Assembly: GCF_900635445.1 (NCBI RefSeq)
Contig: NZ_LR134117.1
Coordinates: forward strand, 124,001 to 188,000
Length of the DNA stretch: 64,000 nucleotides
Reading direction: 5' to 3'
Origin: Serratia odorifera
GTDB lineage: Bacteria > Pseudomonadota > Gammaproteobacteria > Enterobacterales > Enterobacteriaceae
Below the pieces are notes generated by a model. It saw only the letters and a list, made by a program, of their open reading frames with translations. It did not search any database and had not been told where the DNA came from. Below, piece after piece: positions 29,966-39,239 of this stretch. Within the stretch, counting starts at the first letter, position 1. Each line of letters begins with the position of its first letter. The position numbers and the translations under genes are program-made.

Positions 29966-32900
29966 TCATGAGGCAGATGCGGCGGGGTACTGACGCAGAT
30001 ACAGGGTAAGACTCTCCCCGATGGACGTCGATTGCAGGGTGATGCCCCGCGGGTACACAACGACAACCCCCAGGCGGAAGATCCCGCACAGACCGGCCGG
30101 CGTATGCACCGTGAAAGTCAGCTTATCGGGGTCGTACTCACTCCACAGGCCGTTTGCCGTCGTTGCCGTCGGCAAACGCTGCCCCGTCTCCAGGTTCACC
30201 AGATACACCTCTGCAGGCGGGCCATCATGCCCTGCCGCCGTCGTCGGCAGGGTTATCTGCACCGTCGCGTGTTGACCTGCGGTCAATTCAATATCACGCG
30301 AACCGCCCAGCCAGGTGAGGGTCAGGCCGGTATATTCCCGCGGAATGCACGTCACCACCGCCACCTGTCCCGGCGTCAGCGTGGGCTCATTCGACGACGG
30401 GCCGTTGAGATACACGTCCTTGATCGTCGCCACCTCGGGCAGCCGGTGCAGCACATCCCGAACCGCACTGTGCGTGACCGCGCGGCCAAGGACGGGCTGA
30501 CCGTGGTCATCGGATGGCCGGGACCATGCCATCAATGCCGCGTCCAGTGCCGCCTTCGCCCGCACATACCCCATCGCAGGGCTCAGGCCGGTGACATACT
30601 CGACATCCCAACTGACGCTGACCGGGACATACTCAGGATTGACGCACGTCAGCGACAGCCAGGGCGAGGTGATCGCCTTCAGTCCCTGTGCCATCGCCGC
30701 CAGGTGTTGGCTGCTCAATGCTGGCCGACACGCATCGTCACTGTCACTCAGCGCCGGCCCCGGCATCACCACAAGGGTCTGGCACAGTGCCCGCGTAGTG
30801 GTGGCCGGGGCGGCGGGCAAGACGGCCAGCTCACGAATGCCCTCATGCTGCTCCTGCAACAACATCATCAGGTCGACGTTATTCAACCCGCGTTCACGAT
30901 GGCGTAAACGACGTGCCACGCGAGCCTCAAACGCGGCCTGTGTCTCGGCTGCCCGGCCGCCTTGCGACCGCCATGGCTGAGTGACCGACTGCAGCGTGTC
31001 CGGCGCTGACAGCGCCTGCACGATACGGCCGGCCGGCAAGCCCGTCTCAAAATGGGACGCCTGCACCTGGTGCGGCGACACCAGCCGGGCCAGGGCGGCA
31101 TTCGTCACCATTCCCGCCAGCCAGGGGGTCGTCGGTAATACGCCAGACGCCTTGTCATGTTCAGGCCAGGCAGTTACCCGGCCTCGCAGCCACAGGCGCC
31201 CTGTCGGCAGGCTGGTCGACGTTCGACTCGCGTCCTCCGGCCAGTCAACCGACCATATGCCGCTCGTGTGCCACCCGTCGGTGCCGTCGTTCACCGTCAG
31301 CCGTGCCCAGCCCTCGCCCGCGGTCAGGTAATCCCATTCCAATGGCAGGCGGGCCGGACTTTTCACCTGCCAGTGCAGCGACAGCAGCTGACCCGCCGTG
31401 ATGCCGTCAACCCCCACATACACTTCCGCCACGGCCGGGGGCGCCGGTTGTGCCTGCATCACCGCCGGCGAGACATGCCCAAACGGCGTGATGATCCGCT
31501 GCACCACCTGGTCATCGGCCGCCTCATAGGCGACCTGCACCCCCGCCCATTGCGGGACATACGGCGGGTTCCATCGTGCCTTCGGCACCGTGAGCGGCAC
31601 CGGCGTGACAATCTTGACCTTTTTCTCCTCCATGGCCGGCATGGGCGTTTTTTTGCCCGTGGTCTGGGAGGTTTCCACCATTTTATGCACGTAATACGTT
31701 TTTGGATTATCCTCTACCGTCTTTACCGTCTCCATCATCGGGACATAGTGGACAGTCTCTTCCTCACTCAACAACAGCAGGGTCTGCGGCGCGGCACGTT
31801 CATGCGCCTCGAATTCGTGCTGCAGGAACGATCGTGTCAGGGTTAACCGGAAGTACCACGGCCACCGTGCCGGCTCTTCAATATCCGGCACCGGGGCCGT
31901 CGGGTCCGCCATCGGCCCCCGGGCGTCGACAGGCAGCGTCAGTGCCTGTGGCGTCGCCCTCTGCGTCTTGCCATTGGCAAACAACGGCAATGTGCCCAAC
32001 GCCGTAAGCGTCCGCCCTTGCTGCATCAGTGATACGGTCACCGCGAAATCTGCATTGTCTTTCGGGGCGCCCGGGTAACCCGTGTCGGCGGGAATAAGTG
32101 CGGCAATCTCGCCCGCGTTGCTGACACGGTGCGCCCGGGTATCCGCGGGAAACTCGGTGAGCTTGTTGAGTGACTTTCCGTTATTATTATCTGTGGTGAC
32201 ATTAAGATCCTTATCCACCAACAACCAGCCCTGGGCCTTTTGCTGTTCGTCGGGGCCATACCACGCAGAAAGCGCCTTCGGCGGCAACCCGGTCCAGACG
32301 GGCGTGACGGTCACCGACGTCAGTTTTTTCCCCAGTCGCCACCATTCCGGCGACATCAGACTGAGCCCATCGCCGGCCTCCGCCGTGTCGCCAAAGGGCA
32401 ATCCGCCTTCTGACAGCGACGTCCCGTCATCGCGGGCACAGTGCACCCCAACGGCCCCCGTGACCTTGACCTCAAGTTTTTGGATGGCCGGAACCGGCGC
32501 GCCCACCGGGCTGGTCAACCGCAGCAAAGGGGCGGTTGACGTCAGGCCGTCCAGGGCAGACACCGCGGACGGCGCGCCGCCGGTCGCAGGCAGCGTTATC
32601 GTCCACGTCGTGTTTGCCTTGGTGTTCGCCGTGCAGATCAGCGGGGCCCAGGCTTCCCCCATGCTCACGGCAGCTGACAGGCCGCCGCTCAGGGCACTCG
32701 CCAGGGTCACTGTCCAGGTGCGTTCCCCGCCGGCCACGTCCAGCACCGGTGACTCGATTATCCGCCCACTGTCGACAACGCGATCGGCATCGGCCCGGGG
32801 CGGCTCGCCGGCATTGACCGGCGCGCGGCCGAACATCCGTACGCCCGTCACCGGCCAGGTGTGTCCCGCCGCCTCATCCAGCACAATGCGTGCCCGCCGC

Positions 32901-33556
32901 CCCCCCGGCATATAGGGGTCATTGACCACCCAGCGAAGGTCCGTCACGCGGGCGGCATTGGCCGTCAGCGGTTGCGTCAACGCATACCGCAGGGCATTGT
33001 CCGCCCCATCCTGCCCGGCGTCCAGCAACAACCCTGCCGGCAACACCTGCTCACGCACGCCGTCAACCAGCGTAAAGTGCACCGTGACCCCATCCGCCTG
33101 GGGCGCCAGGGCCTCCAGCGCCAGCATCTGCCGGTAGTACAGCGAACGATGCTGTGCCGGAAGCTGGTTCAACAAGGCCCGGGGGGTTTCGAGCATGCCC
33201 AGCAGGCTCAGCAGGAACGCGCGCTCCGGCGGCAACTGACCGTCGGCCTGTTCCGGCGCCTCGTACAATTTGACCAACCGGTCGCGCTCGAATGCCCAGG
33301 CCAGCGCGGCGGCCTCAGGCCAGGCAGCGCTGCCCGTGGGCGACGCCGCCCGTGCCCCCGCCTCAAACCCCAGCACCACCTGCGCCCAATTGGTGGTTGC
33401 CGGCCAGCCGGATACCTCACTCTTTGCGTACGGCAAACGCTGGCTGTACTGCCGAAAGGCATCCAGCTGCGTCCCAATCGAACGATCATCCAGCACGAAG
33501 GCTGCCGTTCTGCTTGTCGTCGTCATCCCTGCCGCCTTTTTTGTCTCATCGGTCAT
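29966..33556 (-). CDS. afp11: eCIS baseplate J-like protein (Afp11-like)
   Basis: 1,196 aa, intact. The N-terminal region (DDRSIGTQLDAFRQYSQRLP, then DRLVKLYEAPEQADGQLPPE) and the C-terminal baseplate-J core (SQGGRAAETQAAFEARVARR, then RHRERGLNNVDLMMLLQEQH) match Afp11/Pvc11. The protein builds the inner baseplate wedge and carries insertion domains rich in beta structure (about 700-830). It lies 21 bases after the PAAR-like tip gene. Confidence 0.9.
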   Translation of the reverse strand: MTDETKKAAGMTTTSRTAAFVLDDRSIGTQLDAFRQYSQRLPYAKSEVSGWPATTNWAQVVLGFEAGARAASPTGSAAWPEAAALAWAFERDRLVKLYEAPEQADGQLPPERAFLLSLLGMLETPRALLNQLPAQHRSLYYRQMLALEALAPQADGVTVHFTLVDGVREQVLPAGLLLDAGQDGADNALRYALTQPLTANAARVTDLRWVVNDPYMPGGRRARIVLDEAAGHTWPVTGVRMFGRAPVNAGEPPRADADRVVDSGRIIESPVLDVAGGERTWTVTLASALSGGLSAAVSMGEAWAPLICTANTKANTTWTITLPATGGAPSAVSALDGLTSTAPLLRLTSPVGAPVPAIQKLEVKVTGAVGVHCARDDGTSLSEGGLPFGDTAEAGDGLSLMSPEWWRLGKKLTSVTVTPVWTGLPPKALSAWYGPDEQQKAQGWLLVDKDLNVTTDNNNGKSLNKLTEFPADTRAHRVSNAGEIAALIPADTGYPGAPKDNADFAVTVSLMQQGRTLTALGTLPLFANGKTQRATPQALTLPVDARGPMADPTAPVPDIEEPARWPWYFRLTLTRSFLQHEFEAHERAAPQTLLLLSEEETVHYVPMMETVKTVEDNPKTYYVHKMVETSQTTGKKTPMPAMEEKKVKIVTPVPLTVPKARWNPPYVPQWAGVQVAYEAADDQVVQRIITPFGHVSPAVMQAQPAPPAVAEVYVGVDGITAGQLLSLHWQVKSPARLPLEWDYLTAGEGWARLTVNDGTDGWHTSGIWSVDWPEDASRTSTSLPTGRLWLRGRVTAWPEHDKASGVLPTTPWLAGMVTNAALARLVSPHQVQASHFETGLPAGRIVQALSAPDTLQSVTQPWRSQGGRAAETQAAFEARVARRLRHRERGLNNVDLMMLLQEQHEGIRELAVLPAAPATTTRALCQTLVVMPGPALSDSDDACRPALSSQHLAAMAQGLKAITSPWLSLTCVNPEYVPVSVSWDVEYVTGLSPAMGYVRAKAALDAALMAWSRPSDDHGQPVLGRAVTHSAVRDVLHRLPEVATIKDVYLNGPSSNEPTLTPGQVAVVTCIPREYTGLTLTWLGGSRDIELTAGQHATVQITLPTTAAGHDGPPAEVYLVNLETGQRLPTATTANGLWSEYDPDKLTFTVHTPAGLCGIFRLGVVVVYPRGITLQSTSIGESLTLYLRQYPAASAS

Positions 33557-33577
33557 TGTCGTTCCTCTGTCGCGCCG

Positions 33578-34006
33578 TCAGTTTGCCGTTACCTTGACCT
33601 GCGTCACCATGAACCGCCCCTTGCCGGGCGTGGGGACGCCCACAGTCGGATCCGGCACACCGGATGTCGGATCCGTCGCCGGGGCCGTCGGGATAAACAT
33701 CGCCTGGCATTCACTTCCCTTAATGAGCACCGGTGGCCCGCTCAACACCTTGTGCGCGGACTGATCAGGCCCCGCCATCACCAGTTGGATCATCCCCACG
33801 CCCGGCACCGAAAAATTGCCGGCCATATAGGGCACCCCCGGCACAACCACCTTCGCCAGGTCACTGATCACGCACCCCGGTTTGCCATTGACCATGAAGC
33901 GCCCCGTTCCCGCCAGCACCGCCTGCGCAGGGGCCAGCAGAGTCCGATTGCCGAATGTCGGCTCGAAGATCACCAGATCCCCGGTCGCCACTACGAAATC
34001 GCCCAT
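33578..34006 (-). CDS. afp10: eCIS spike-tip PAAR-like protein (Afp10-like)
   Basis: 142 aa. The beginning, MGDFVVATGDLVIFEPTFGN, and 'GTGRFMVNGKPGCVISDLAK' show the PAAR-type pattern of short strands and conserved VxGxPxC turns; the tail is proline/threonine-rich. It should cap the VgrG-like spike and pierce the target membrane. The start overlaps the gp25-like gene by 16 bases. Frame intact. Confidence 0.82.
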   Translation of the reverse strand: MGDFVVATGDLVIFEPTFGNRTLLAPAQAVLAGTGRFMVNGKPGCVISDLAKVVVPGVPYMAGNFSVPGVGMIQLVMAGPDQSAHKVLSGPPVLIKGSECQAMFIPTAPATDPTSGVPDPTVGVPTPGKGRFMVTQVKVTAN

Positions 34007-34458
34007 GCACGGCCTCCGTCTTCGCTTTCCAGCAGGTTGAGTTGCCCCGTGACCTGCTGGGTCTGTCCTGCCAGGTGGTACCTCACGGCAACGTGCAGTA
34101 GCCCCCGTAACGTCGGATCTTCCTGCAGAACAACGTCCACCTGTTCCGCGCGAGGTTCATGGTGGGCCACGCTCTCCACAATCCGATGACGCAATGCCCC
34201 CAACATGCTCTCGGACAGGTTGGCGAACATCAGCGATTGCATGTCGCAGCCATAGTCCGGCCGCATGATCCGTTCACCCGGCTGCGTCTGAAACAACATC
34301 GCCAGACTCTGCGCCACATTATCCCCCCCTGCCGACATCACCACCGCACTGGGCGCAAGCCCATCCGTGGCGTCGGTCACGGGCCTGGGTTCAAAGCGCA
34401 ATGGGAACCGCCACCCCGAGCCATACAAGCGGATCAATTCTTCATTCTGATTGCTCAT
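33991..34458 (-). CDS. afp9: eCIS baseplate wedge protein, gp25/lysozyme-like (Afp9-like)
   Basis: 155 aa. The gp25-family signature is clear: NVAQSLAMLFQTQPGERIMR, then PDYGCDMQSLMFANLSESML and AVRYHLAGQTQQVTGQLNLL. In contractile tails this protein joins wedge to sheath. Intact and translationally packed between spike and tip genes. Confidence 0.92.
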   Translation of the reverse strand: MSNQNEELIRLYGSGWRFPLRFEPRPVTDATDGLAPSAVVMSAGGDNVAQSLAMLFQTQPGERIMRPDYGCDMQSLMFANLSESMLGALRHRIVESVAHHEPRAEQVDVVLQEDPTLRGLLHVAVRYHLAGQTQQVTGQLNLLESEDGGRAWAIS

Positions 34459-34491
34459 TACTTTTCTCCCTACCGCTCATCCACCGTCCGA

Positions 34492-36594
34492 TCATCCCAA
34501 ATTGATCATGCTGCCCTTCACCTGGGTGATCCCCGTGCCGCCGACCTCCGTCATGTCGCCATCCACCGTGACACGAGGCGCTTTAATGCCCACGTCAGCC
34601 GTCCCGTCGACAGTCACCCTCGGCCCCGAAATTGCTGCGTTGCCGCGGGCTTTCACCTCAATGCTCATGCCTTCAATGTCAACGGCCTCTTTCCCCTGCA
34701 CCGTCACCCGTCCCTTGCCCGTCACGTTCGTCTGTACCGCAGACAGATCCGCCGACTCCGGTGACAGCGCCAGTTTTCCCTCGCCGCTCTCCATCTGCAC
34801 ACCGGTCTTGCCCTGTCCCGTCAGCGTCTCTTGCGCCGCCAGTGTCATGTTCATGTCGCTGGTCAGCTTCACGTCTTTTTTCCCGCTGAACAGCAGCTGT
34901 TCGTCGGCCATCAGCGCAATGTCTTTTTTTGTCGTCACGGCGGCGCCGCCCGCTTTCACGTCAGCCCGCAGATCGCCCTTCAGGCTCGATATCGCCACCC
35001 CTTTCGCCTTGTCGACCACAAGCTGCTGCTCCGGCGTCTTGTCTTCCCCGAGCGCCAGAACCGCCTCCCCCGTGCCACGATGGAAGCTCAGCTCCATCCG
35101 CTGGCCCTGATGACGCAGCACCATGCCTTTTTTTGCATTCTTCTCGTCGGGCTCGATCGCTGCCTTGCGCTGCGGGTTGTGCAACGATGCCATAATCACC
35201 GGCATATCCCCCACAAACCCCAGCACCACCTCGTCGCCTGCCTCGGGGTAAAAGGTCACGCCACTGTGGTCGCTGGCGTACACATGGCCCATGCGGGCCC
35301 AGATGATCTCCTCCCCAAGCACCGGCACCTTCACCGGCAGGCGATTCCACGATTTGCCACGGGGATCGGTGCGATAGGGGGCCACTTTCGCCACCATCAG
35401 GCCCGAAGGCGTCACCAGCGGCGGTGCTGACGCCGCCGCCTCATCCAGGCCCACCCCGATAATCGTCCGGCCTTGCCGCGCGTTCAGATCACAGTTGAAT
35501 TCAACCTGTGTCACGATCGCCTTCCCATCCAGAGGATGACCAAAATGGGACAGCGTCACCGTATCCCCGACTTGCCAGTCCAGACAGCCTTCAAGCGTCA
35601 AACGGAGCTTGACCGCCTGCGCCTGTTGCCGGCGAACCAGCCGTCGACGGCTGACTGTTGTTGCCCCCCCTCCCACTGTCCCGTCAACAAGGTGCCACCG
35701 TGAGCCCCGAGGGCTTTCACCGTGGACGGTGCCAGCCCCCCCCTGCCCCAGGGTCTGGGGCTTTGCCGTCATTTTCACCACCGCCTGTTTACTCAGGTCC
35801 CAGCTTTGCGTCGTCATTTTCTGGGGTTGGTTCAGCCCCGAATACTCCCATTCGGCATCCAGCAACGTGACACCATGGGGCTCGGGCTTCGCCGAAACAG
35901 AATGTGAACGCCCCCCCAGTTGAGGGGGCTTCACCGTGACACGGCCATCCGTATGCGGCCACAGCCAGGCACCATGCAATCCCAGCACGGCCCGCAGAAA
36001 ATGCCAGTCAGTACTGTTCCACTGGCAGCGCTGCTTACTCTCGTGCGCCGGCAATGCGATGCTGTTCACGGAAACCTCATGCTCCTTTAAGAGCTCACTC
36101 ACCAGCGCCGTATCCTGCCGTGCCTTCCAGAGGCGGTTATGGTGGGTGGCTTTCAGCCTCTGTAACCGACTTTTCAGTCGTACGGTTATCTGTCGCTTGT
36201 CCTTTGTGGTCTGGGTGACCTTCAGCGCCCCCACCACGCCGTCAAACACCGTCAGTCTTGCCATCTTCACGGTCACCGATTCCCCGACCCGACAAAGATG
36301 CATCACCTGCTCAAAACGCGTGTGGTCGCCTGGCGCGTCCACCGGAATATTCAGCACCACCGTCGCCGACGGAATTTCATTGACGGCGTGTCGCATCTGT
36401 ATTTGCTCCACGAAAGCCTCTTTCGTGTCCACCCTCTGGCCGCCGACCCGTACCGTCACGAGATTGGGGGATGTCGGCCCCTCGGCGTCCTCCGTCCGCC
36501 CCGCGCCCGGGCTCTTCGCGTTAACCTCGGGATCGTGCAGGGAGGAGGAAGCCAGTGCCCCCGCGATCCGGTTTGTGAATGATTCGGTGCTCAT
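34492..36594 (-). CDS. afp8: eCIS central spike, VgrG-like (Afp8-like), long form
   Basis: 700 aa. The N-terminal half is the gp27-like hub (LVTVRVGGQRVDTKEAFVEQ to GDTVTLSHFGHPLDGKAIVT). A gp5-type OB domain follows (VPVLGEEIIWARMGHVYASD, then EAGDEVVLGFVGDMPVIMAS). The C-terminal 200 residues form a long needle of short strand repeats (DVKLTSDMNMTLAAQETLTG, then GPRVTVDGTADVGIKAPRVT). This needle makes the protein longer than I recall for Afp8/Pvc8 (roughly 500-600). The frame is intact. Confidence 0.9.
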   Translation of the reverse strand: MSTESFTNRIAGALASSSLHDPEVNAKSPGAGRTEDAEGPTSPNLVTVRVGGQRVDTKEAFVEQIQMRHAVNEIPSATVVLNIPVDAPGDHTRFEQVMHLCRVGESVTVKMARLTVFDGVVGALKVTQTTKDKRQITVRLKSRLQRLKATHHNRLWKARQDTALVSELLKEHEVSVNSIALPAHESKQRCQWNSTDWHFLRAVLGLHGAWLWPHTDGRVTVKPPQLGGRSHSVSAKPEPHGVTLLDAEWEYSGLNQPQKMTTQSWDLSKQAVVKMTAKPQTLGQGGAGTVHGESPRGSRWHLVDGTVGGGATTVSRRRLVRRQQAQAVKLRLTLEGCLDWQVGDTVTLSHFGHPLDGKAIVTQVEFNCDLNARQGRTIIGVGLDEAAASAPPLVTPSGLMVAKVAPYRTDPRGKSWNRLPVKVPVLGEEIIWARMGHVYASDHSGVTFYPEAGDEVVLGFVGDMPVIMASLHNPQRKAAIEPDEKNAKKGMVLRHQGQRMELSFHRGTGEAVLALGEDKTPEQQLVVDKAKGVAISSLKGDLRADVKAGGAAVTTKKDIALMADEQLLFSGKKDVKLTSDMNMTLAAQETLTGQGKTGVQMESGEGKLALSPESADLSAVQTNVTGKGRVTVQGKEAVDIEGMSIEVKARGNAAISGPRVTVDGTADVGIKAPRVTVDGDMTEVGGTGITQVKGSMINLG

Positions 36595-36637
36595 CTGATT
36601 CTCCTCACTGTGTACGCAGGCGCACGTTGGACGTGTA

Positions 36638-37324
36638 TTAACGGCTGATAAGCCTCTGCCCAGGCATCAAACCACTCAGATTATCCATATCGTTCGCATA
36701 GGCCGTGGCCAGATAGCCCGCGGCCCCTGTGGCTACCGGCGCCAGTGCCAGCAATTGCGGCAACGAGGTCTTGTCCGGCAGTTGCAACACCTGTTTCGTC
36801 GGTGCCTGCGTCGCCTTGAGGCTGGCCGTCGCATCGCTGACCAGCGCTTTCAGCGTCAATGTCACCGTGGCGCGCAGCGGTTTACCGCTGCGGTCAAACA
36901 GGGTGTAGACAATCGCCAAATTTTGCACGTACCCTCGGAAATGGTCATACCCATGCCAGCGCATTTCCCCCCAAAGCACCTGCACCCGGGGGAACTTGCC
37001 CATCGGCCCCATGGCAAAGCACAGATGGCGCAACTTCTTCACCTGATCATTCACCGATACCCCGCCCTTCGGCCCCCGCGCATCCAGAATCAACTCCAGG
37101 CTCAGCGTCGGCGGTTCAATCTCGCTGTAGGGGCTTTGGGTAAAATCCTGATTCAGCCCGGCCAGCGGTGTGGTTGCCGTCGCCACGTAGTCGAGATGGA
37201 TCGACTCGGGGTTGTACATCGCCGTAAACTTTTCATCCGTCGACGTGCCCGGATAAGGGCCAACATCAACTTTGCCAGCCCACGTTCCCGTAATCCCATC
37301 ATCATTGGCGCTCCCGTTGTTCAT
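36638..37324 (-). CDS. afp7: eCIS hub/tube-baseplate connector (Afp7-like)
   Basis: 228 aa. FTAMYNPESIHLDYVATATT, the strand pattern SLELILDARGP, and the C-terminal LPQLLALAPVATGA ... LMPGQRLIS (LysM-like end) fit Afp7/Pvc7, the LysM-type protein that joins tube initiator and spike hub. Its start overlaps the Afp6-like gene by 23 bases. Intact. Confidence 0.85.
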   Translation of the reverse strand: MNNGSANDDGITGTWAGKVDVGPYPGTSTDEKFTAMYNPESIHLDYVATATTPLAGLNQDFTQSPYSEIEPPTLSLELILDARGPKGGVSVNDQVKKLRHLCFAMGPMGKFPRVQVLWGEMRWHGYDHFRGYVQNLAIVYTLFDRSGKPLRATVTLTLKALVSDATASLKATQAPTKQVLQLPDKTSLPQLLALAPVATGAAGYLATAYANDMDNLSGLMPGQRLISR

Positions 37325-37475
37325 GCAACGCGTCCAGTACCCGTCGGGTCACCAGCTCGACCCAGCGCGCCTGCTCGGCGACACTCATCCCCGGCTCCCG
37401 GGGGGCTTTCTGGCCCTGTGACGCGTCGTCAACCACCCTGGCCTCAATCACCAGTTCGCGTATCTCCAGTGTCAT
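37302..37475 (-). CDS. afp6: Afp6-like small eCIS protein (DUF5908)
   Basis: 57 aa, ATG at 37475 five bases after the stop of the tube-like gene; a longer frame upstream is only a shadow of that gene. MTLEIRELVIEARVVDD and a C-terminal amphipathic helix (RVLDALHEQRERQ) match the short DUF5908 family always found between afp5 and afp7. Its exact role is unknown; it is probably a minor baseplate or assembly factor. Confidence 0.8.
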   Translation of the reverse strand: MTLEIRELVIEARVVDDASQGQKAPREPGMSVAEQARWVELVTRRVLDALHEQRERQ

Positions 37476-37480
37476 CTGCT

Positions 37481-37939
37481 CTACCTCCCCGCCCAATGCA
37501 GTTCGTGATATGCCAGCTCCAGCGTTTCGATCAGCACCGTGTTGCCCGTCGCATCCAGATCGCCGGTGCTCCATTTGACCGGCAGCGCATCCGTTATCGT
37601 CCAGCTGCACAACGGCCGTGAATGGCTGTCCAGCAGGAGGATCACCGCATTCAGGTAGGTGTTCGCAAACTGACCCAGCGCCAGTTCGAACATCGCGGTG
37701 ACGGGCGTCAGCGTCGCCAGACCCCGCTCAAACACCAGAGTGCCATGGGTCACGCGCTCCGCCAGATTTACCGTGCCCAGGTTATCCCCCCCTTGCCGCA
37801 ACTGGGTGATTTGCAACTCACGACCCAACCCCGAAACGCGGGCGAACCGGATGTCCATCGGACTTGGAATGCCCTTGATAAAAAATGTCGCCAAAAAACG
37901 GTGCGACAGAGTGGGCGCACTCATCCATGGTGTTTTCAT
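37481..37939 (-). CDS. afp5: eCIS inner tube initiator protein (Afp5-like)
   Basis: 152 aa. The gp19/Hcp-like tube pattern is clear: HRFLATFFIKGIPSPMDIRF, then VSGLGRELQITQLRQGGDNL and a C-terminal VLIETLELAYHELHW (the 'ELAYHxLxW' ending). It is the tube layer next to the hub. It overlaps the end of the third sheath frame by four bases (ATGA), showing translational coupling. Intact. Confidence 0.88.
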   Translation of the reverse strand: MKTPWMSAPTLSHRFLATFFIKGIPSPMDIRFARVSGLGRELQITQLRQGGDNLGTVNLAERVTHGTLVFERGLATLTPVTAMFELALGQFANTYLNAVILLLDSHSRPLCSWTITDALPVKWSTGDLDATGNTVLIETLELAYHELHWAGR

Positions 37940-39205
37940 GCGTTTCGACTCCCCTGCGATGATGTGCCATTCTCCTGACCGTCACCGACGGTCAACACCA
38001 GCCTCACATCAATGAACTCCGCGGCATGCAGCACCGAGACACCGACCGCAATGACCAGGCGTCCGGCCTCGATATCGGCCGCCGTCATGCTCTCATTCAG
38101 CCCGACCCGGACTGAAAACGCGGCCGTTTCATCGGCCCCTGCCAGTCCCCCGTCCAGCCAAACCCGCCGCAGCCAGGCACGACACAGCCCCCGAACCTGA
38201 AACCAGGTGATCTCGTTATTCGGCTCGAATACCGCAAACCGGCAAATCTGCTTCAGGTTTGCCTCAATCCAGGTCACCGTGCGGCGCACCTGCACATAAC
38301 GAAAGGCGGCCGCGGAAGACAAGGTCCGGCATCCCCAGATACGGGTGCCGCGGCCCGCAAAACTGCGGATCAGGTTGATGGCGGGCTGGTTGGCGGCAAA
38401 CCACTCCCGGGCCAGCGTCTCACGCACCGCCGGTTTAATCACATGCAGCAAGATCTCGTTGGCCGGGGCTTTCCACACGCCGTCGACCTCATCGGTACGC
38501 CCGTAGACGCCCAGCACGGCACCGCACGGCGGCAAGGTGCCCACGTCGTCGTAATCCGTCACCAGGTGGGGCCCATAGAGCGCCACACGCGACGCGACAT
38601 CGTGCGACAATGCATTCGAGCTGCGGATTGACTCGATACAGGCGGTGGCCACCTGCGGCTCGGGGGGCGGCATCCAGCACGAAAAACAGATCCGGGCGGC
38701 TGGCGCACGCCTGCAAGAGCGCCTGCCAGCGCAAGACCAGCGCCTCGGCCTCCCCCTCAACGTGCTCACCCACCGGGGAGGAGGACAATAATGACAGTTG
38801 CGGAGCCGCCACCAGAGTGATGGCAGGCTCGCGTAACAACAGCGTACTGGCAGTACCGATGAAGGTGTCCCACCATGCCCACTGGGCCTGATCGGTGCTT
38901 GTCGTTTCCTCTGGGGCGGTGAGGACAAAACACGGCCCTCCGCCATTGTCAAAATAGTGCCGGACGGTATCCGCCAAACACCATTCCCCCGGACGGTAAC
39001 GCCATGGCCACTGTTCCCATGTCGCCACCGGCACAAAATACACGCCCGTCGTATTCACTGCCTGCCTTGCGCCGGTGATCGCCGGGTGCCCCCCGATGAA
39101 CGCCGGCAGGGCACTCGACAGACGTGCTCCCGCGTCTCCGTCGGGCATCACCGACTGCGTCAGCCTGATGCCCGGCGCCTCCCCGTCATGCCAATCCACA
39201 CTCAT
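37936..39205 (-). pseudogene. afp4: eCIS sheath protein, third copy (Afp4-like), single frameshift at C6
   Basis: From the ATG at 39205 the frame runs with clear sheath sequence (VRHYFDNGGGPCFVL, then LFFVLDAAP). At the C6 run near 38665 it leaves register; with five Cs it joins to PEPQVATACIESIRSSNALS, then VDGVWKAPANEILLHVIKPA and the sheath end AGRLVIAVGVSVLHAAEFID, giving 422 aa. Afp4 is the sheath subunit at the baseplate end. One base restores the whole gene, so this is the least damaged sheath copy. Confidence 0.85.
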
Positions 39206-39239
39206 ACCTCAGCCTCCGTCTCGATGATGCCCCACGTAC

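Noticed and set aside
32861..34189. A 442-codon plus-strand frame across the baseplate genes.
   Set aside because: Antisense shadow of intact, recognisable minus-strand genes, with no motif or ribosome binding site.
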